Assembly: GCF_003945595.2 (NCBI RefSeq)
Contig: NW_024104448.1
Span: 320,309 to 384,308 of the forward strand
Direction: 5' to 3'
DNA: 64,000 nucleotides
Source of the DNA: Pipra filicauda
Lineage: Eukaryota > Chordata > Aves > Passeriformes > Pipridae
Made by a program: the position numbers and the translations under genes. The number at the start of each line of letters is the position of its first letter. Positions within the stretch are counted from its first letter, which is position 1. The notes under the pieces are model-generated. The model saw only the letters and a list, made by a program, of their open reading frames with translations, ran no database searches and was not told the origin of the DNA. Shown one piece after another: positions 1 through 11,300 of this stretch.

Positions 1-2166
1 TCTGCCATTCCTGCAGATGTCACATGTGAGTTTCTCTGAAGAACTTCTGATTTGGCAAATGTAAATCAGTTTACAGATCTGCTTGCAGTATAAGTGCCTA
101 GAGAGCTGGACTGAATCTATTTAGCTGAGAGAAATAAGTGAAGTTCGGACTGTATCAGTATAAGCAGTGTGATGACTTATAAAAAAATTCTCATTTAGTA
201 CTTTACATCTGCTTGAATCTCTTGTTTACTGGGTTAAACATATTCAATATTATTCTGTGGTCAAAATTTGGTTATGTAAATCTTGAATTAAAATGTTATT
301 TAGTTATTTCTAAAAAATTTTATTGAAAATGCATTACAGGTTGCAGTTAATGGAACCAAGTGTAAAATGCATGCATGCTTTTTGAGGGCTTTTGAGGGAT
401 TCAGTGACAAATGGTCACTATGTCTTTATACAGCTAATATTACATAAATCTCCAAACTAAAAAAAATTGAGCTTCTAAGAATTTCTTGCACGTGCATGGT
501 GACTACTTGAAAAATGCCATGCAATTATCCAAGGAGTGAAGCAAGCAATCTTATGTCAGATGAGGTACCTCTCTAAGGCAAAGGATGTCTTTTGTCCGCA
601 GGTTCAGAAATCTGCAGCTGAGGTGATCTATGTGCTTAAAGTGTAGGTAAATGCTATGCAAGTGTAGATACATAGTCATGTTATCTTTGCCAGTAAATTC
701 AGCTTAAGTCCCCATCTTTGGCCACTTATTCCTGCCTCTGTGCTACAAGGATAATTTTTTAATGAGTATCACTTCAGTTATCCCCATAGAGTTAGTAAGA
801 TGCAGCTATGGAAGGGCTGACACGGTACAAGAGGAGAAACAAGTGGTCAAGTAACATGAGAAGAATGTGGGGCGGTCGTCACGTTAGTGTGCGTTGCCCA
901 CTGATTTCATGTGCCGTGACATACCAAAGCCTAAAAGCCAACCCATGATATGTGTTTTTCTTTCCTGACAACAGCATCTCAGGAAATAATGCAATATCCT
1001 TCCACACTAAGCACTTTCTGTTCTAGTATCCTCTCATGTATATTGCCATCTTTAAACTGTTACATACACTGAAAACTTTTTAATTTATTTTAAAAATTTG
1101 TAACTAGTTTTATTTATATAATTAAAAATATTAATATTAACCACACTGTAACAGACAAAATAGGGCATATTGCAAAACATGTTGTCCCTAGGGAGCTAAA
1201 TTTTGCTATTGATTGCCGACACAGCTAAAATAGAATATGTAATAACACAGATAACCAGATGTATACTTAGTTGCTACAGACTAAAAGTAACTGAAAAGCA
1301 CTCCTAACTTTAAGATGGAAAGGATGTGATGCTCAATGAATAGGATTAATGCTCCTTAAATAGGATCTGTTGAGGGTGTAGGTTAAATTATTGAAATATG
1401 AAGTTAAAACTCATAAAACTACTGTAGTGTTTTATAACATGTTTATATGTAATATGTTATGCAATCACGTCTCAGACAATATATTTTGGAAGGATAATAA
1501 TTTTCAAAGGGAGCCTCAACAAACCATTGCAGACCAGTGGTGACACCACTGTGCAATATAATCATTCAATAATATATAGTTAAGAAAGCTTCAGGGGGTA
1601 CAAATAAGATAACTTGAGTTTCTTACACTGACACAAACAGCGATCTTTTTAAAATGCTTTTTTTTTAAACTGTTTTTAATATCTGGAGATAGGAACAAAA
1701 GCAAATACTAAAATGGAAAGAGTTCATAACCCTTTGGGTGTGACCATCAGGAGCTTAATCACCTTACTTACCTGCTCTGAGCCTTGATGAAGTTGCTCTT
1801 GTAAAGCAGGTGCTACTAGGACAGAGCTACCAACTAAGGTAAAGATTACACTGGAATTAAGTGGGTGTAATCTGGTGTTCCCACTTTTAAGCACATTGTT
1901 AGTCCCTTGACTTGATAGACTTGTGCATGTGAATTTTTTACAACTTGTACCAGTTGTAATAAGAAAGATTAGAGGAGAAAAATAAATTTGACATTCTAAA
2001 AGACAAAAGCTGAGTGGCAAAAAAAAAAAAAATATAGGTTATAAAGTTTGGTCATTTAAGTTTCTGCATTCTTGCAATTCTGCAATAAAGTCTTTCTTAT
2101 ATGAAGAATTGAGAAACAAATTAGCTCACACTTTTGCACCATTATATATAAATGTTTTTAGCAGTA

Positions 2167-2236
2167 TAACAATTTTCAGTATATATTTTTGTGTTGAATG
2201 TAACAATTTTCAGTACATATTTTCATGTTCTGAATG
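2167..2236. repeat. Two-copy tandem duplication, about 35 bp unit
   Basis: Two adjacent copies, 2167-2200 (34 bp) and 2201-2236 (36 bp), both begin TAACAATTTTCAGTA and both end in TGAATG. They differ by a few substitutions and a small indel. This looks like a local duplication that has since diverged. No function is implied. Confidence 0.8.
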
Positions 2237-4580
2237 CAAGCCCTTCTCATTAACAAAAATGAGTCATGATACTTTCCCGTAGTACTTATTGCAAGCCTGA
2301 TATTTGTGCTCGAGAAACTGTAGAAGTGATCTCACCTTTCAAAACTGTCTGGGTTGGAAAACCACACCTTTTCTCCCCATCTTTGTTCCTCCTTATATGT
2401 GGGGAATTTTTGAGGGGGGAGGTTCAGAGAACAGTTTTGTCACTTTGTGTCTTGCACAAGGGTTCCTGGAAAATGTCTGGGTTTGGATACAGAGTTGATT
2501 GCTAACAAGGAAATTAAATGAATCAATTTTGTTAAGCTGTCCCTGGGCTGCCTTTCTGAAATACTTAAAGTTTGTAAGTAACGAAGCCTGTGTCTGTTTT
2601 ATTTTTTATTTTCTAAAGTGCCTGTACAGTTAGTCTTTGGTGCATGTTGCTTGTTGTCTGGGCAAGCGTTTTTAAGAATGAACTGCTAGTCGTGCTCTCT
2701 AAAAGCAAACTATGAAAATAAGAATTGTAGATCGGTGGAGCATGTGTAGTACTGTCTGCAGTGTGACTGTTTATCCACCTGGAACCACAGACTCACTGAA
2801 TGTGCACCTGCTGAAGTCTCACAGCTGTCTCTGATTATTTTAACGGTCCCTTCTCTACCAAATAAACCTGGAGAAAGTAGCACAGTTCAGAATATCTGAC
2901 ATTTTGACAACCAGTGGCTACTTAACAGTGAAGCATTTTGTAAATTCAGTCTTGATCAGCTGCAGTGCATTGAAATACACAGTTCTGTTCACAAAATATC
3001 TGAGATGGAAAGTAGAATAGTTACATAACATTTCTGTAATAAATTTCTGTAATAATTTAGCTCTGCTGCTGTGAACCACATGAACATTTTCTTCAGCAGT
3101 GGTCTCAGATTTTGTCACTACACATAATTATACAGATGACAAAGATTCTCTAAGAGCTGGTCCAAACCAAGGAGACTCTACTCTTCAGCTCTACAGTGAT
3201 AAATTCTTTAGGTATTTTCAGGCTGAAAATAATGTTGCGTTGCCACTGCAGCCTACTTTTAATTCTATTTGTACATTTCCCATTTGCTTAAAAGTTGAAG
3301 TGATATTCTGGCTGAACAGAAAAAAAAACTTGCACTGTGTTAAACCTAGAACTCTTTTCTAAGTTGTTAAACAAGAAATAACAATGACTTTAAAAAGCAG
3401 GTGTTTAAGACAGGCTGACTGTCAGAACAGGTTGGGTTTATTCATATTCTGGGCATATCCAGCCTCTGGTGTGTACTTGACGTGTGTGCTTTAACCTGTT
3501 AATGAGAGGTAAAGTACAGATGTTTGGGATTTTGTCTTTGTCTAACAGTTCCAATATGTGAGAGGCAAGAAGTTACTGGAAGTCTCTATTCCCTGTATAC
3601 TGAGCAATTATCTGCAGTGGTTTTGGGAGAGGCATCTGCAGCAATATACAGCCTATTAAAGAGTAAGTAGATATAGGAAGCAAGCTTTAACTGCGTGGAA
3701 GTGGGAGGAAGATATCATTACTACATTAATTTTTTCCCTAGGGACTTGATTCATCAAGACACTGAAGTTCTGTGTAATTTTAAGGACGTGGATTTCCCAC
3801 AGCTTTCTTTAAACCACTTTGTTATTTTTTGAGGTAGAAACAGATAATTTCTTCTCTTATGGTTTATATGGTGAATTCTCATTTTCTCTTCCCCTTTTTC
3901 TTCGTTCCTGAAATGCTGAAATCAGGTGGCAACTACAAATACAGAATGTACAATATCAACTAAACTGCATGACATCATTGATAATATATAGGCATACTAT
4001 AGTTAAGCATCCCAAGACTCCCTCATAGGACAACAAAACCATCTGATATCTCTGAAAGATCTTATATGAACTCTTCTCTTTTTCTGAGCCACCAACACCA
4101 TGAAACCCACAGGAATTTGTCTCTGTAGTGGCTGCGGTTCCGTGGTTTTCTTCTTCCCCATCTTTAAGTGGTCAAAACGTTTCTTAAAAAGTTAAGTCAA
4201 CACAAAGTAGAGAATAGACTTCCTGTTCTTGCAGTGTAACATGTCCTCAGTTACAAAGATGGATTCACACATCTGACTGTCCTTCTGTGTCCTTTGAATC
4301 AATTTAGGGTTATGGTTTGAACTGTACTCCTTAAATAATAGTTTTATTTTTAGGTTTCCTACCAAGAAAATATAATAGTACTTTTTTTAGGTATCTCCCA
4401 ATGTTATGTTAAGCACTTGCTTTTCTTCAGCATTTGACTTTTGAGACAATTTTCTCTCTAAAAATGGGGAAGCCATCCTGTTTTCAGGACCTATAATGGT
4501 AGTATCAGGAATATGTTTTAAAATTCTGATTCTTCAGCTAACAGATGGGACTTGGTATATATCTGTATCTGACTGAATGT

Positions 4581-4665
4581 ACTATATATATATATAGCAT
4601 ATATATGCATAAACACTAACGTGTATCTCTCTCGCTATAAATCGATATGTGTATATATATACAGA
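4581..4665. repeat. TA-rich simple repeat
   Basis: Runs of alternating T and A occur at about 4582-4607 (interrupted by GC dinucleotides) and again near 4651-4661. It is an interrupted (TA)n microsatellite and would be prone to cruciform formation or slippage. Confidence 0.75.
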
Positions 4666-5140
4666 GACATCTGCTTTTTCCTTAGAGCTTTTTAAAGGGA
4701 ATACATGAATACATGGGGATCCCAACAGTCTTAACAAAATACAACATGCTCTTTCAGACGTGAATTTTGTAATACTTTACTAAGAATTTTCTAAAAAAAT
4801 GTTAAATAGGAATATAATTCTAGATTACTTTCACTTAAGGTAGTGATTTTATGTTGACTAGACTAACATTTGATTTGGCATTTTCAGTATTGCTGATGTT
4901 AGGTTTGCTTGTTAGCAATTTATTAATGAAGAGTTGAAAAAATTCTCCTGAAGGAAGAATTTCAAATAATAGGAACATGGTTCTGCTATTTCTATGTATA
5001 AAACCAAGCAAAAACATTAATTAAAAATAATTTGCATCTACCAACAAATGCATGCATTTTGCCAGTGCTAATAGAATAAGATGGCATTTCTAGCTCCTCT
5101 AATTTATAGCAAGAGTAGAGATGAATTTTAAAGAACTGTT

Positions 5141-5430
5141 GGAAGGAAAATGAAGGGAGGTGGGGAGGGAAGGAAGGAAAGGAAGGAACAAATAATAAAA
5201 AATAAAATCAAAAAAGGAAAAAGAGATTGAGAGAAAAGAAGGAAAAAGAGAAAGAAAGAAAGATAAAGAGGCAGAACAGAAAAAGAGAAAGAAAGAAAGA
5301 GAGAAAGAAACAAAGAAACAGAAAGAAAGAAAGAGAAAGAAGAGGAGAGAGAGAAAAAAAGAGAAAGAAAAAGAAAGAGAAAGAAAAAGAAAGAAAGAAA
5401 GAAAAAGAAGGAAAGAAAGAAAAAGAAAAT
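5141..5430 (+). repeat. Polypurine (GAAA/GGAA)n tract
   Basis: About 290 bp is nearly pure purine on the + strand, starting with GGAA-type units and passing into imperfect GAAA/GAAAA units with rare C or T interruptions. It is a degenerate microsatellite. Both strands appear as long open frames (Lys/Arg/Glu-rich on +, Phe/Ser/Leu-rich on -) simply because the composition lacks stop codons. Mirror-like polypurine tracts can form triplex (H-DNA) structures. Confidence 0.9.
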
Positions 5431-6159
5431 CTCATTAGTCTCTGGGGGCCAAAGGAGTTATGTATGTCCAACTGTCAGGTGTTTCAAACCCCTTGCAGAA
5501 GTCCTTCCTTATTCAATAGTTTCCCTCCTTGTCAAATTCAATGTATGGACTGATGGCATTTTCTCATCCAGGGTAAGATGATACAAAAATGGCACATTCA
5601 TCTTTGTTGGAACTTTCTTTGCTTACTATGTTTCTTTCACCATTTTATTTGTTCCCCATCTTTCTCTCAATACCGTAACAACTGCTGTCCTTGCCCATGG
5701 TCCTTCTTCCTTATTTTAGGGATCCATTTCCACCTCTGTGTGTTTGCATGCCTGCAGTCCCCGTTGGTTCCCCTGCCATATGCCTCATCTTGGTTTATTA
5801 TCTTTAGTCTTCACTCCCAGCCTGTCCTCCTCCCCAGCCTGCAGGCCTTGCTCACCCTCCCCAGAACTATTCAAGGGGAGAAGGTGAAAGGGAAAGATTA
5901 TTTTAGCCTACACTTTATCAGGTCACCCTGCCCAGGTTTCTTTTCGTGCACCCCCACACCTTGAAATCTTCCCCCTCCTTCCTGTTGTGTTCTCAGCCTT
6001 TTCCTTCCTGCCTCCTCTGGTGAATGCTCTTAGACTCTGGCAACAAAACATGTGGGCATAAAAAATGTCACATTCCACCTTCTGCACGTGTAGATAAAGT
6101 AAAAAAAAATAATCTGAAGCTTAGTTACATCTAGCAATTACCAAACAAAAACTGTGCAC

Positions 6160-6480
6160 TAGTGTTTTCAGGGAAGGGACCAGCGGAGGACCTTTGGCAG
6201 AAGGCCATGCTGCAACACGGGGGAGCTCCCACGGAGAGCAGGCCCCTCCAGAGCTCAGCACAGCCGCTGCGTCTCCGTGGGAAAAGGGGTGAAGCCACAG
6301 TACTCAACCAGTCCGGGAGCAGTCATCAGGTGTCAGAAAGTCAGGGATGGTGCTGACAAAGGCTAGAGGTTACTGGGGCTTTGAGTCTGCCCTAGTGTGT
6401 GCTGGGAGACGGGCCTGCTGGGCTCTCTCTGCCCTGCAGCGCCTCATTCTCCGCACCATGGTGGAGGAGTTGAGTTGGCC
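6160..6480. other. GC-richer patch upstream of the promoter island
   Basis: This roughly 300-bp stretch is clearly richer in G, C and CpG than the AT-rich DNA on both sides, and lies about 1 kb upstream of the main CpG island. It begins just after an acceptor-like TTTTCAG. It carries a 64-codon open frame at 6162-6356 with no recognisable motif. It could be an old mobile-element remnant, a minor regulatory element or an untranslated upstream exon; the sequence does not decide. Confidence 0.35.
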
Positions 6481-7240
6481 CTTCCCCCCTGATTTCGGAC
6501 TGTTGCCTTGGGAAATTGCTTCAGCTATTTCCTGGAATATGAATTTGTTTATTTTCAAAGGAGAACAAACGTAAAACTCATACGGTAGCTTTGGGTAGGG
6601 CGTTTCTTGGCAGAGGGAGTGATTTGGATCATGAATTATTGCTTCTTTTAAGAATTTAAGTATTTCTGAAGATTGCATGGAGCACAGAAGCAGCTGGTAG
6701 CACATAAAAAGTACAACCGCATGAAAATAATGGCCCTGATACCATGGCTTTTGCTGTCATCCAGATCTCGTGAAATGTTTGCAAAGAGAATGCAAAGTAC
6801 TCCTATTTTGGTCTGGGATTTTTTCTCACCGACTTTTCTTTCACTCGCAGCTCATATACCTGATAAATCGTGCAACTTTGCTCTATTCTAATATTAAACA
6901 GTAAATTAATCAACATCATAAACTATGGACCATAGTGACGTGGCTAATACACAGAGCATGACATCTTTTCACTGAGGTTTGAAACACTTAAGTGGGGGAT
7001 TCTTATGGAAGTGGTTTGTTTAACTTATGACTCAGTCCTACAAAATTTGGGAATATGTGTTCAGTTTTCTGTGGCATGAGCCATCCCAAAAACAAGAGTC
7101 AACACTAGCTGAATATTCAGACAGACTCATTGTACGTGGGTAAGGCATCCACCTCCCAAAAGTAAAATCACATCTTTAAAAAGCCTTTCCTTTTAAATGG
7201 AAAGAAACGTTTGCAGTATTTCTCTTAGTGCTTAAATAAA

Positions 7241-7257
7241 TCATCATCATCATCATC
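7241..7257. repeat. Short (TCA)n microsatellite
   Basis: Five to six consecutive TCA units lie just upstream of the CpG island. This is simple sequence with no further inference. Confidence 0.8.
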
Positions 7258-8128
7258 AAATACTTACTTTATAAAAGACACTAAAAACACTGTGCCTAAA
7301 ATATTGGGAAAAGTTTATTTTTCAAAGCCACAGGCACAGTTCGTGGTCCTATAGAAAATGCTAAGGCTATGCAGTCACCACCTGAAAGCAAATCAAATCT
7401 CCCAAGTTGTTTTCTTTTTGTGCCTTTATTGCTTTTATCTCCAGAACAAAATGTACAATTAAGGAACTTGAAAACTGATATCCCGCCCCTTCGAACAATG
7501 GGGAAACGCAAAAGCAGGTTTGAGCCCGCGCTGATCGACATCCCAGTTCTGTGGCCGGTTGCAGGGGGACGGGAATTCCGTCGCCCCGCCGAGAGCGCAG
7601 AGCCGGGCCGTGCCGGACTCCGCCGTCCCGCAGCACCGCGGGCTCGGGGCGGCGCCGGAGCCGGTCCCGGCCTGCTCCGCTGCCCGGGTTCAAACGCCCC
7701 CCGCGCTCCCATAGGCTGCGCCGGGCCGGCCGCGCTCGGCCCCCGCCGCCCCGACCATGGCGCGGGGGAGCCCGGCGGCGGCCGAGCCCCGCGGGCGGCC
7801 CCGCACCGCGCCGTGCCTGGCGGAGCCCGCGGTGCCGCGATGGACCGCTCCGCCGGCGCCGCTCCGCCGCCGTCCGGGGGTCCGGGTCCGGCGGCGGGAC
7901 GGGGGAGGTGGCGGCGGGGCGCGTGGTCCCCCCGCGGCGGGATGGGCCGTGCCGGCGGTCGGACATGTCGGTGGCTGCGCGGGGGGAGCGGCACGCGGCG
8001 GGCGGGCGGCGCGGCCGCTGAAGGGACGGGCCCGGGAGCAGCACAGCCGCTCCCGCGCTCCGGCGGCGGGACCCGGCCCCGGCGCGCCAGGCACCGCGGG
8101 AGAGACACCGCACTTTTATCAAACTTGC

Positions 8129-8217
8129 GCCTCCGCTCCTCTTCCTCTTTCTTCCTCTCTCCCTCCTCCCCCGTCCCCGCCCCTTCCCCGCCACCCTCCT
8201 CTTCCTCCTCCCCCCCG
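8129..8217 (+). promoter_or_regulatory. Pyrimidine-rich core promoter / 5'UTR tract with GC box
   Basis: An almost uninterrupted C/T run on the + strand lies roughly 130-215 bp upstream of the TJP1 start codon and contains the GC box at 8175-8183. Such tracts often surround start sites of TATA-less genes and can also act in the 5'UTR. Whether it is core promoter or leader depends on the true start site. Confidence 0.45.
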
Positions 8218-8226
8218 CGCCCTGGG

Positions 8227-8250
8227 ATGTTTATTCGGGCGGCTGCGTGA
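8227..8250 (+). promoter_or_regulatory. TJP1: Possible upstream ORF in the TJP1 leader (MFIRAAA)
   Basis: An ATG at 8227 (purine G at -3) opens a seven-codon frame ending in TGA at 8248-8250, 94 nt before the main start codon. If transcription starts upstream of 8227, ribosomes would meet this ATG first, which could lower ZO-1 translation. It is irrelevant if the start site lies further 3'. Confidence 0.35.
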
Positions 8251-8344
8251 GGCGCGGGTGGCGGCGCCGAGTTTCTCTTCCCCGGCCTGAGAAGTTGCAG
8301 GCGCCCACACGCTCGCCCGGCTCCGGGGGAGAGAAGGAAACAAA

Positions 8345-8377
8345 ATGTCTGCCAGGGCCGCGGCGGCTCCCTCGAAG
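8345..8377 (+). CDS. TJP1: TJP1 coding exon 1 (residues 1-11)
   Basis: It encodes [11 protein letters not shown] and is followed by donor GTAAGG. The start is chosen because this N-terminus matches vertebrate ZO-1 and joins in frame to exon 2. The -3 base is A and the +4 base is T, a moderate Kozak context. The tail appears two residues longer than in mammals (APSK for AK), from memory of the family. Confidence 0.93.
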
Positions 8378-11300
8378 GTAAGGCTCGGCCCCGGCGCTCC
8401 CCGCCCGCTCCGATCCCCGCGGTACCCTCGGCGCGGTTTGCCTATTGCCCCGCCGAGCCTGCGGCTCATCGCCGAGGGCGGGGGCGGCGGGGGCAGCGGA
8501 CCGAGGAGGTGAGCGAGGCGGGCCAGAGCCTCCCGGCCGCTTTCCCCGCTGAGCCTCCCTCCCGCGGCCCCCCCGGCCCTGCCGCCCACCTGTTGGATGT
8601 GCGGGCGCGGGGCCCCGGGGCTGGGCGGCTCCTGGAGCCCCCACGCTCCCGCCGGTACGCCGGCCGTGCCCTTTTGTTCCAGGCTGGAGCCGGGTAGTAA
8701 TTAGGAAAGGTTCAGCTGGGAGAGTCCAGTACTGCAGGATTTTTCTGTGGCCGCTGAATCAGTCGGGGATGATTGTTGCTGACATACGGTAAACAGCTTT
8801 GGGGCGGCAGTAATCCATCAGAAACTTGTGCCGGTCCTCCACCTGATCCGTAGGTGTTGGCGGTGCAGGTGCACGGTGCGGAGTGTGTACTCTGACCTCC
8901 CCCGGCACAGCGCGGTGAGTAATGCCGAGCGGCCCCGAGGGGAAGAGGTGGAGTTAGGAACGCTCAACAGGTTATTTCTGCTTCGTGTAAAATTAAAGGT
9001 TTACTTTGAAACTAGTTTGAATTTGAATTTCGAACTAATTTTTAGCTTGTGGTGCCTGAGTAGTTGCTGTGGCTTCAGCGCGACAAGTTCCCGTCGTGTT
9101 GCCGGAGCTCGCCTTAGTGGTGTTTGCTTTCGAGTGAAACTGTGTGGTTTCGGTCTGATGTCACTAGCCGGTATGCACTTACTCAGAAGTGATTTTCTCC
9201 AGGCTGGAGCAAAATGCACACCTTACCGCATTGCTACTGAAAAACTGAAGTACTTGAGGTACTAAGTAACAAACAAACTCACTGTAGTTGTAAGATATTG
9301 TTACCTGGCCATTTTATCTATCCCAAAGTCTTACTTTCGAAGTGTATTCAAGGCAACCTCAGCTCCCAGAGTGGTATTGAAAAACTTAAAAGCCGGTATT
9401 GACCTACTGAGTTTCATGCATCTTCTGAGTATGCTTCCAGAGATACTTTATTGCGTTTAAACATATATGTGCACAAATTTCAACAATAAATATATATGAT
9501 GGGAGGACTAACTTATTTTGGGTAATATTTCACACTGGTGGTATTGCCTAGTTACAGAGACAAATAAAACATAGTTTTTAACCCTATTCAGATACATTTA
9601 TATTAACAATAAATAGGAGTTGAAGATATATGTTGTCTTGAATAGTGTTGTATTAGAGTTCTGCTCTGCAAGGGATTGTGTGAAATTGCATCACCTTAAA
9701 TTTTTCAGATTTTCTTTTGTATAAAATCAGAGTGTAAAGTTCTCATTTCCAGTTCAAACTTCTCTCTTAAAATACAGGTCTTTTGTGAGACAAATACTGC
9801 CTTCCACACATGCCTGCACTGTCTTTTCTATTTTTAAATACTGAAGGAACGTCTGTTTTGATTGTAGACTGGTATACAAACTGGTGTAAATTCGAAGTTG
9901 TATCTTACCATAGCAGTTATTTAAAACTCTTCCTTCTCATGGTCATATCACGTTGGCCCTTTGCCTACATGTATACAATATCAGCCAAACTAATTATACT
10001 GCAAGGTATGTTAATTTAAGAATGTTGCAAAATATAGTCTCTCACTTATGTTTAACTCTTCACTGGTGTGCTTTCAGATTTATAGAAGTCATGTATTTGA
10101 AATAGCGTTCTCAGGAAAAAAGTTAATTTTGTAAGTCCTGTAACTTTGCCAGTGTAAATTCTTACTGTATAGCTGTGATACCTTTTTACCAAAATTATTT
10201 CTTGCCTTTTTGATCTTGATCACAGAAATGACTTTAGAGGCTAGAATCTGATGCATACAGTTGATACGAATTTTCTTGTCAAAACAGAAATGCTTTCAGT
10301 AGATGGACAGTGTTATTTGTACTTCAGCCATTAGGGCCTGGGCCACTGCCCATTAAAAGTTGTAGATGGGAGGATTAAAAATATTTTTTAAATACTACAG
10401 TATTGGAGGACTTCTGGGTTCAAGTTTCAGATCTTGTTTCCTTCAGTCACCCCTTTGGGCATGGTATCTGCTTTCTCATTTTTGGGATTGTAATGCCTTA
10501 AAAAAAAGCCTCTCTGAATGATCTTCTCTTAATAGTTACTTAGTATACTTTTGAGTCTTGAGCCCGTGTCCACATTTATCTTGGAACACTTGACCAGAGG
10601 AAAACTTAAAAAAAAAAAAAAAAATTGATAAGAATTATTCAGCTAATTTGTATATGAGGGAATCTTGGCTGCTATGATTGATTGTATTATTATGCCCTAT
10701 TGTCAACAGTCTTTAACAAACAGTCTTTCACTGCCCTTCAGTTTTGATTACTTAGCTTTTTCTGTGCTATGCTGTAGAAGAGTGTGGTTTTATTAAGGTG
10801 TTACATGCTTGTTGTAGCTGTTGGTACTATACAATAGAAAATTATGAGAGAAATAAAGTCTTGCTTGCAGTCTAATCTGGTTGTGGCTGTTACTGCAAAA
10901 TGTAAGGGGCCTAATCTCCTCTGATGTCTTTTTGAACAATGCTGATGGATGCTCTGGGAATGACTGTGTCAGGGTCTTAATAATGGGATGTGAAGCTTTC
11001 TACCTTTAAGCTGGGTTTCAAATATAGTCCACATTTGAAAAAAAACCCGAAAAACCCAAACAAACCAAAACAAAAAGCTTGTAAATAGTAAATGCAGGAC
11101 CAGGACTTACTGAATTCTTAAGCCTTTTTGAATGCAAACCTGAATTCTGGAGACTTCCTTCTAGTTTTAAATACATTCACGAAGAATATTTCCCAGTCTT
11201 TCACCTCAGTCCTGTAATTAATTGAATTTTGGTTATTCTAGCTTGTTTTCTAGCTCCAGGCATGTATCTGTTAACTAGGCCTTGAATAAGAAGTTGAGAA

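Larger units (their letters stand above)
1..7480. other. Upstream region without a recognisable gene
   Basis: This AT-rich sequence lies 5' of the TJP1 CpG island. Open frames here are short (at most about 130 codons), lack recognisable domains, and several fall in low-complexity DNA. An AATAAA-like signal near 2083 and other T/A-rich stretches could belong to a 3'UTR or be chance. It may be intergenic, or it may hold distal alternative first exons of TJP1, which are known for this gene in mammals; none could be identified from sequence alone. Notable internal elements are listed separately. Confidence 0.6.
7530..8700 (+). promoter_or_regulatory. TJP1: CpG-island promoter of TJP1
   Basis: About 1.2 kb is very GC-rich and dense in CpG, in sharp contrast to its surroundings, and it ends shortly after coding exon 1. 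There is no convincing TATA box. GC boxes are present, for example CCCCGCCCC at 8175-8183. This fits a broad, TATA-less, constitutively active promoter, as expected for a widely expressed junction protein. The exact transcription start cannot be read from sequence but probably lies between about 8000 and 8300. Long open frames on both strands across this block are composition artefacts. CpG-island promoters often also fire in the antisense direction, so a divergent non-coding transcript is possible. Confidence 0.85.

Noticed and set aside
5227..5553. 108-codon Lys/Arg/Glu-rich frame, with Phe/Ser/Leu-rich frames on the other strand
   Set aside because: It lies on a polypurine microsatellite that lacks stop codons by composition.
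5578..5964. 128-codon frame with hydrophobic stretches
   Set aside because: The DNA is pyrimidine-rich, which yields Leu/Phe/Ser/Pro codons in any frame. No domain, splice context or homologue is recognised.
7296..8194. Minus-strand frames of 270 and 275 codons across the CpG island
   Set aside because: GC-rich DNA is stop-poor in all frames. The translations are low-complexity Arg/Pro/Gly/Ala with no domain, and they overlap other equally long frames.
8119..8644. Minus-strand frames of 137 and 156 codons over TJP1 exon 1
   Set aside because: Shadows of the CpG island; low complexity, opposite strand to a secure coding exon.
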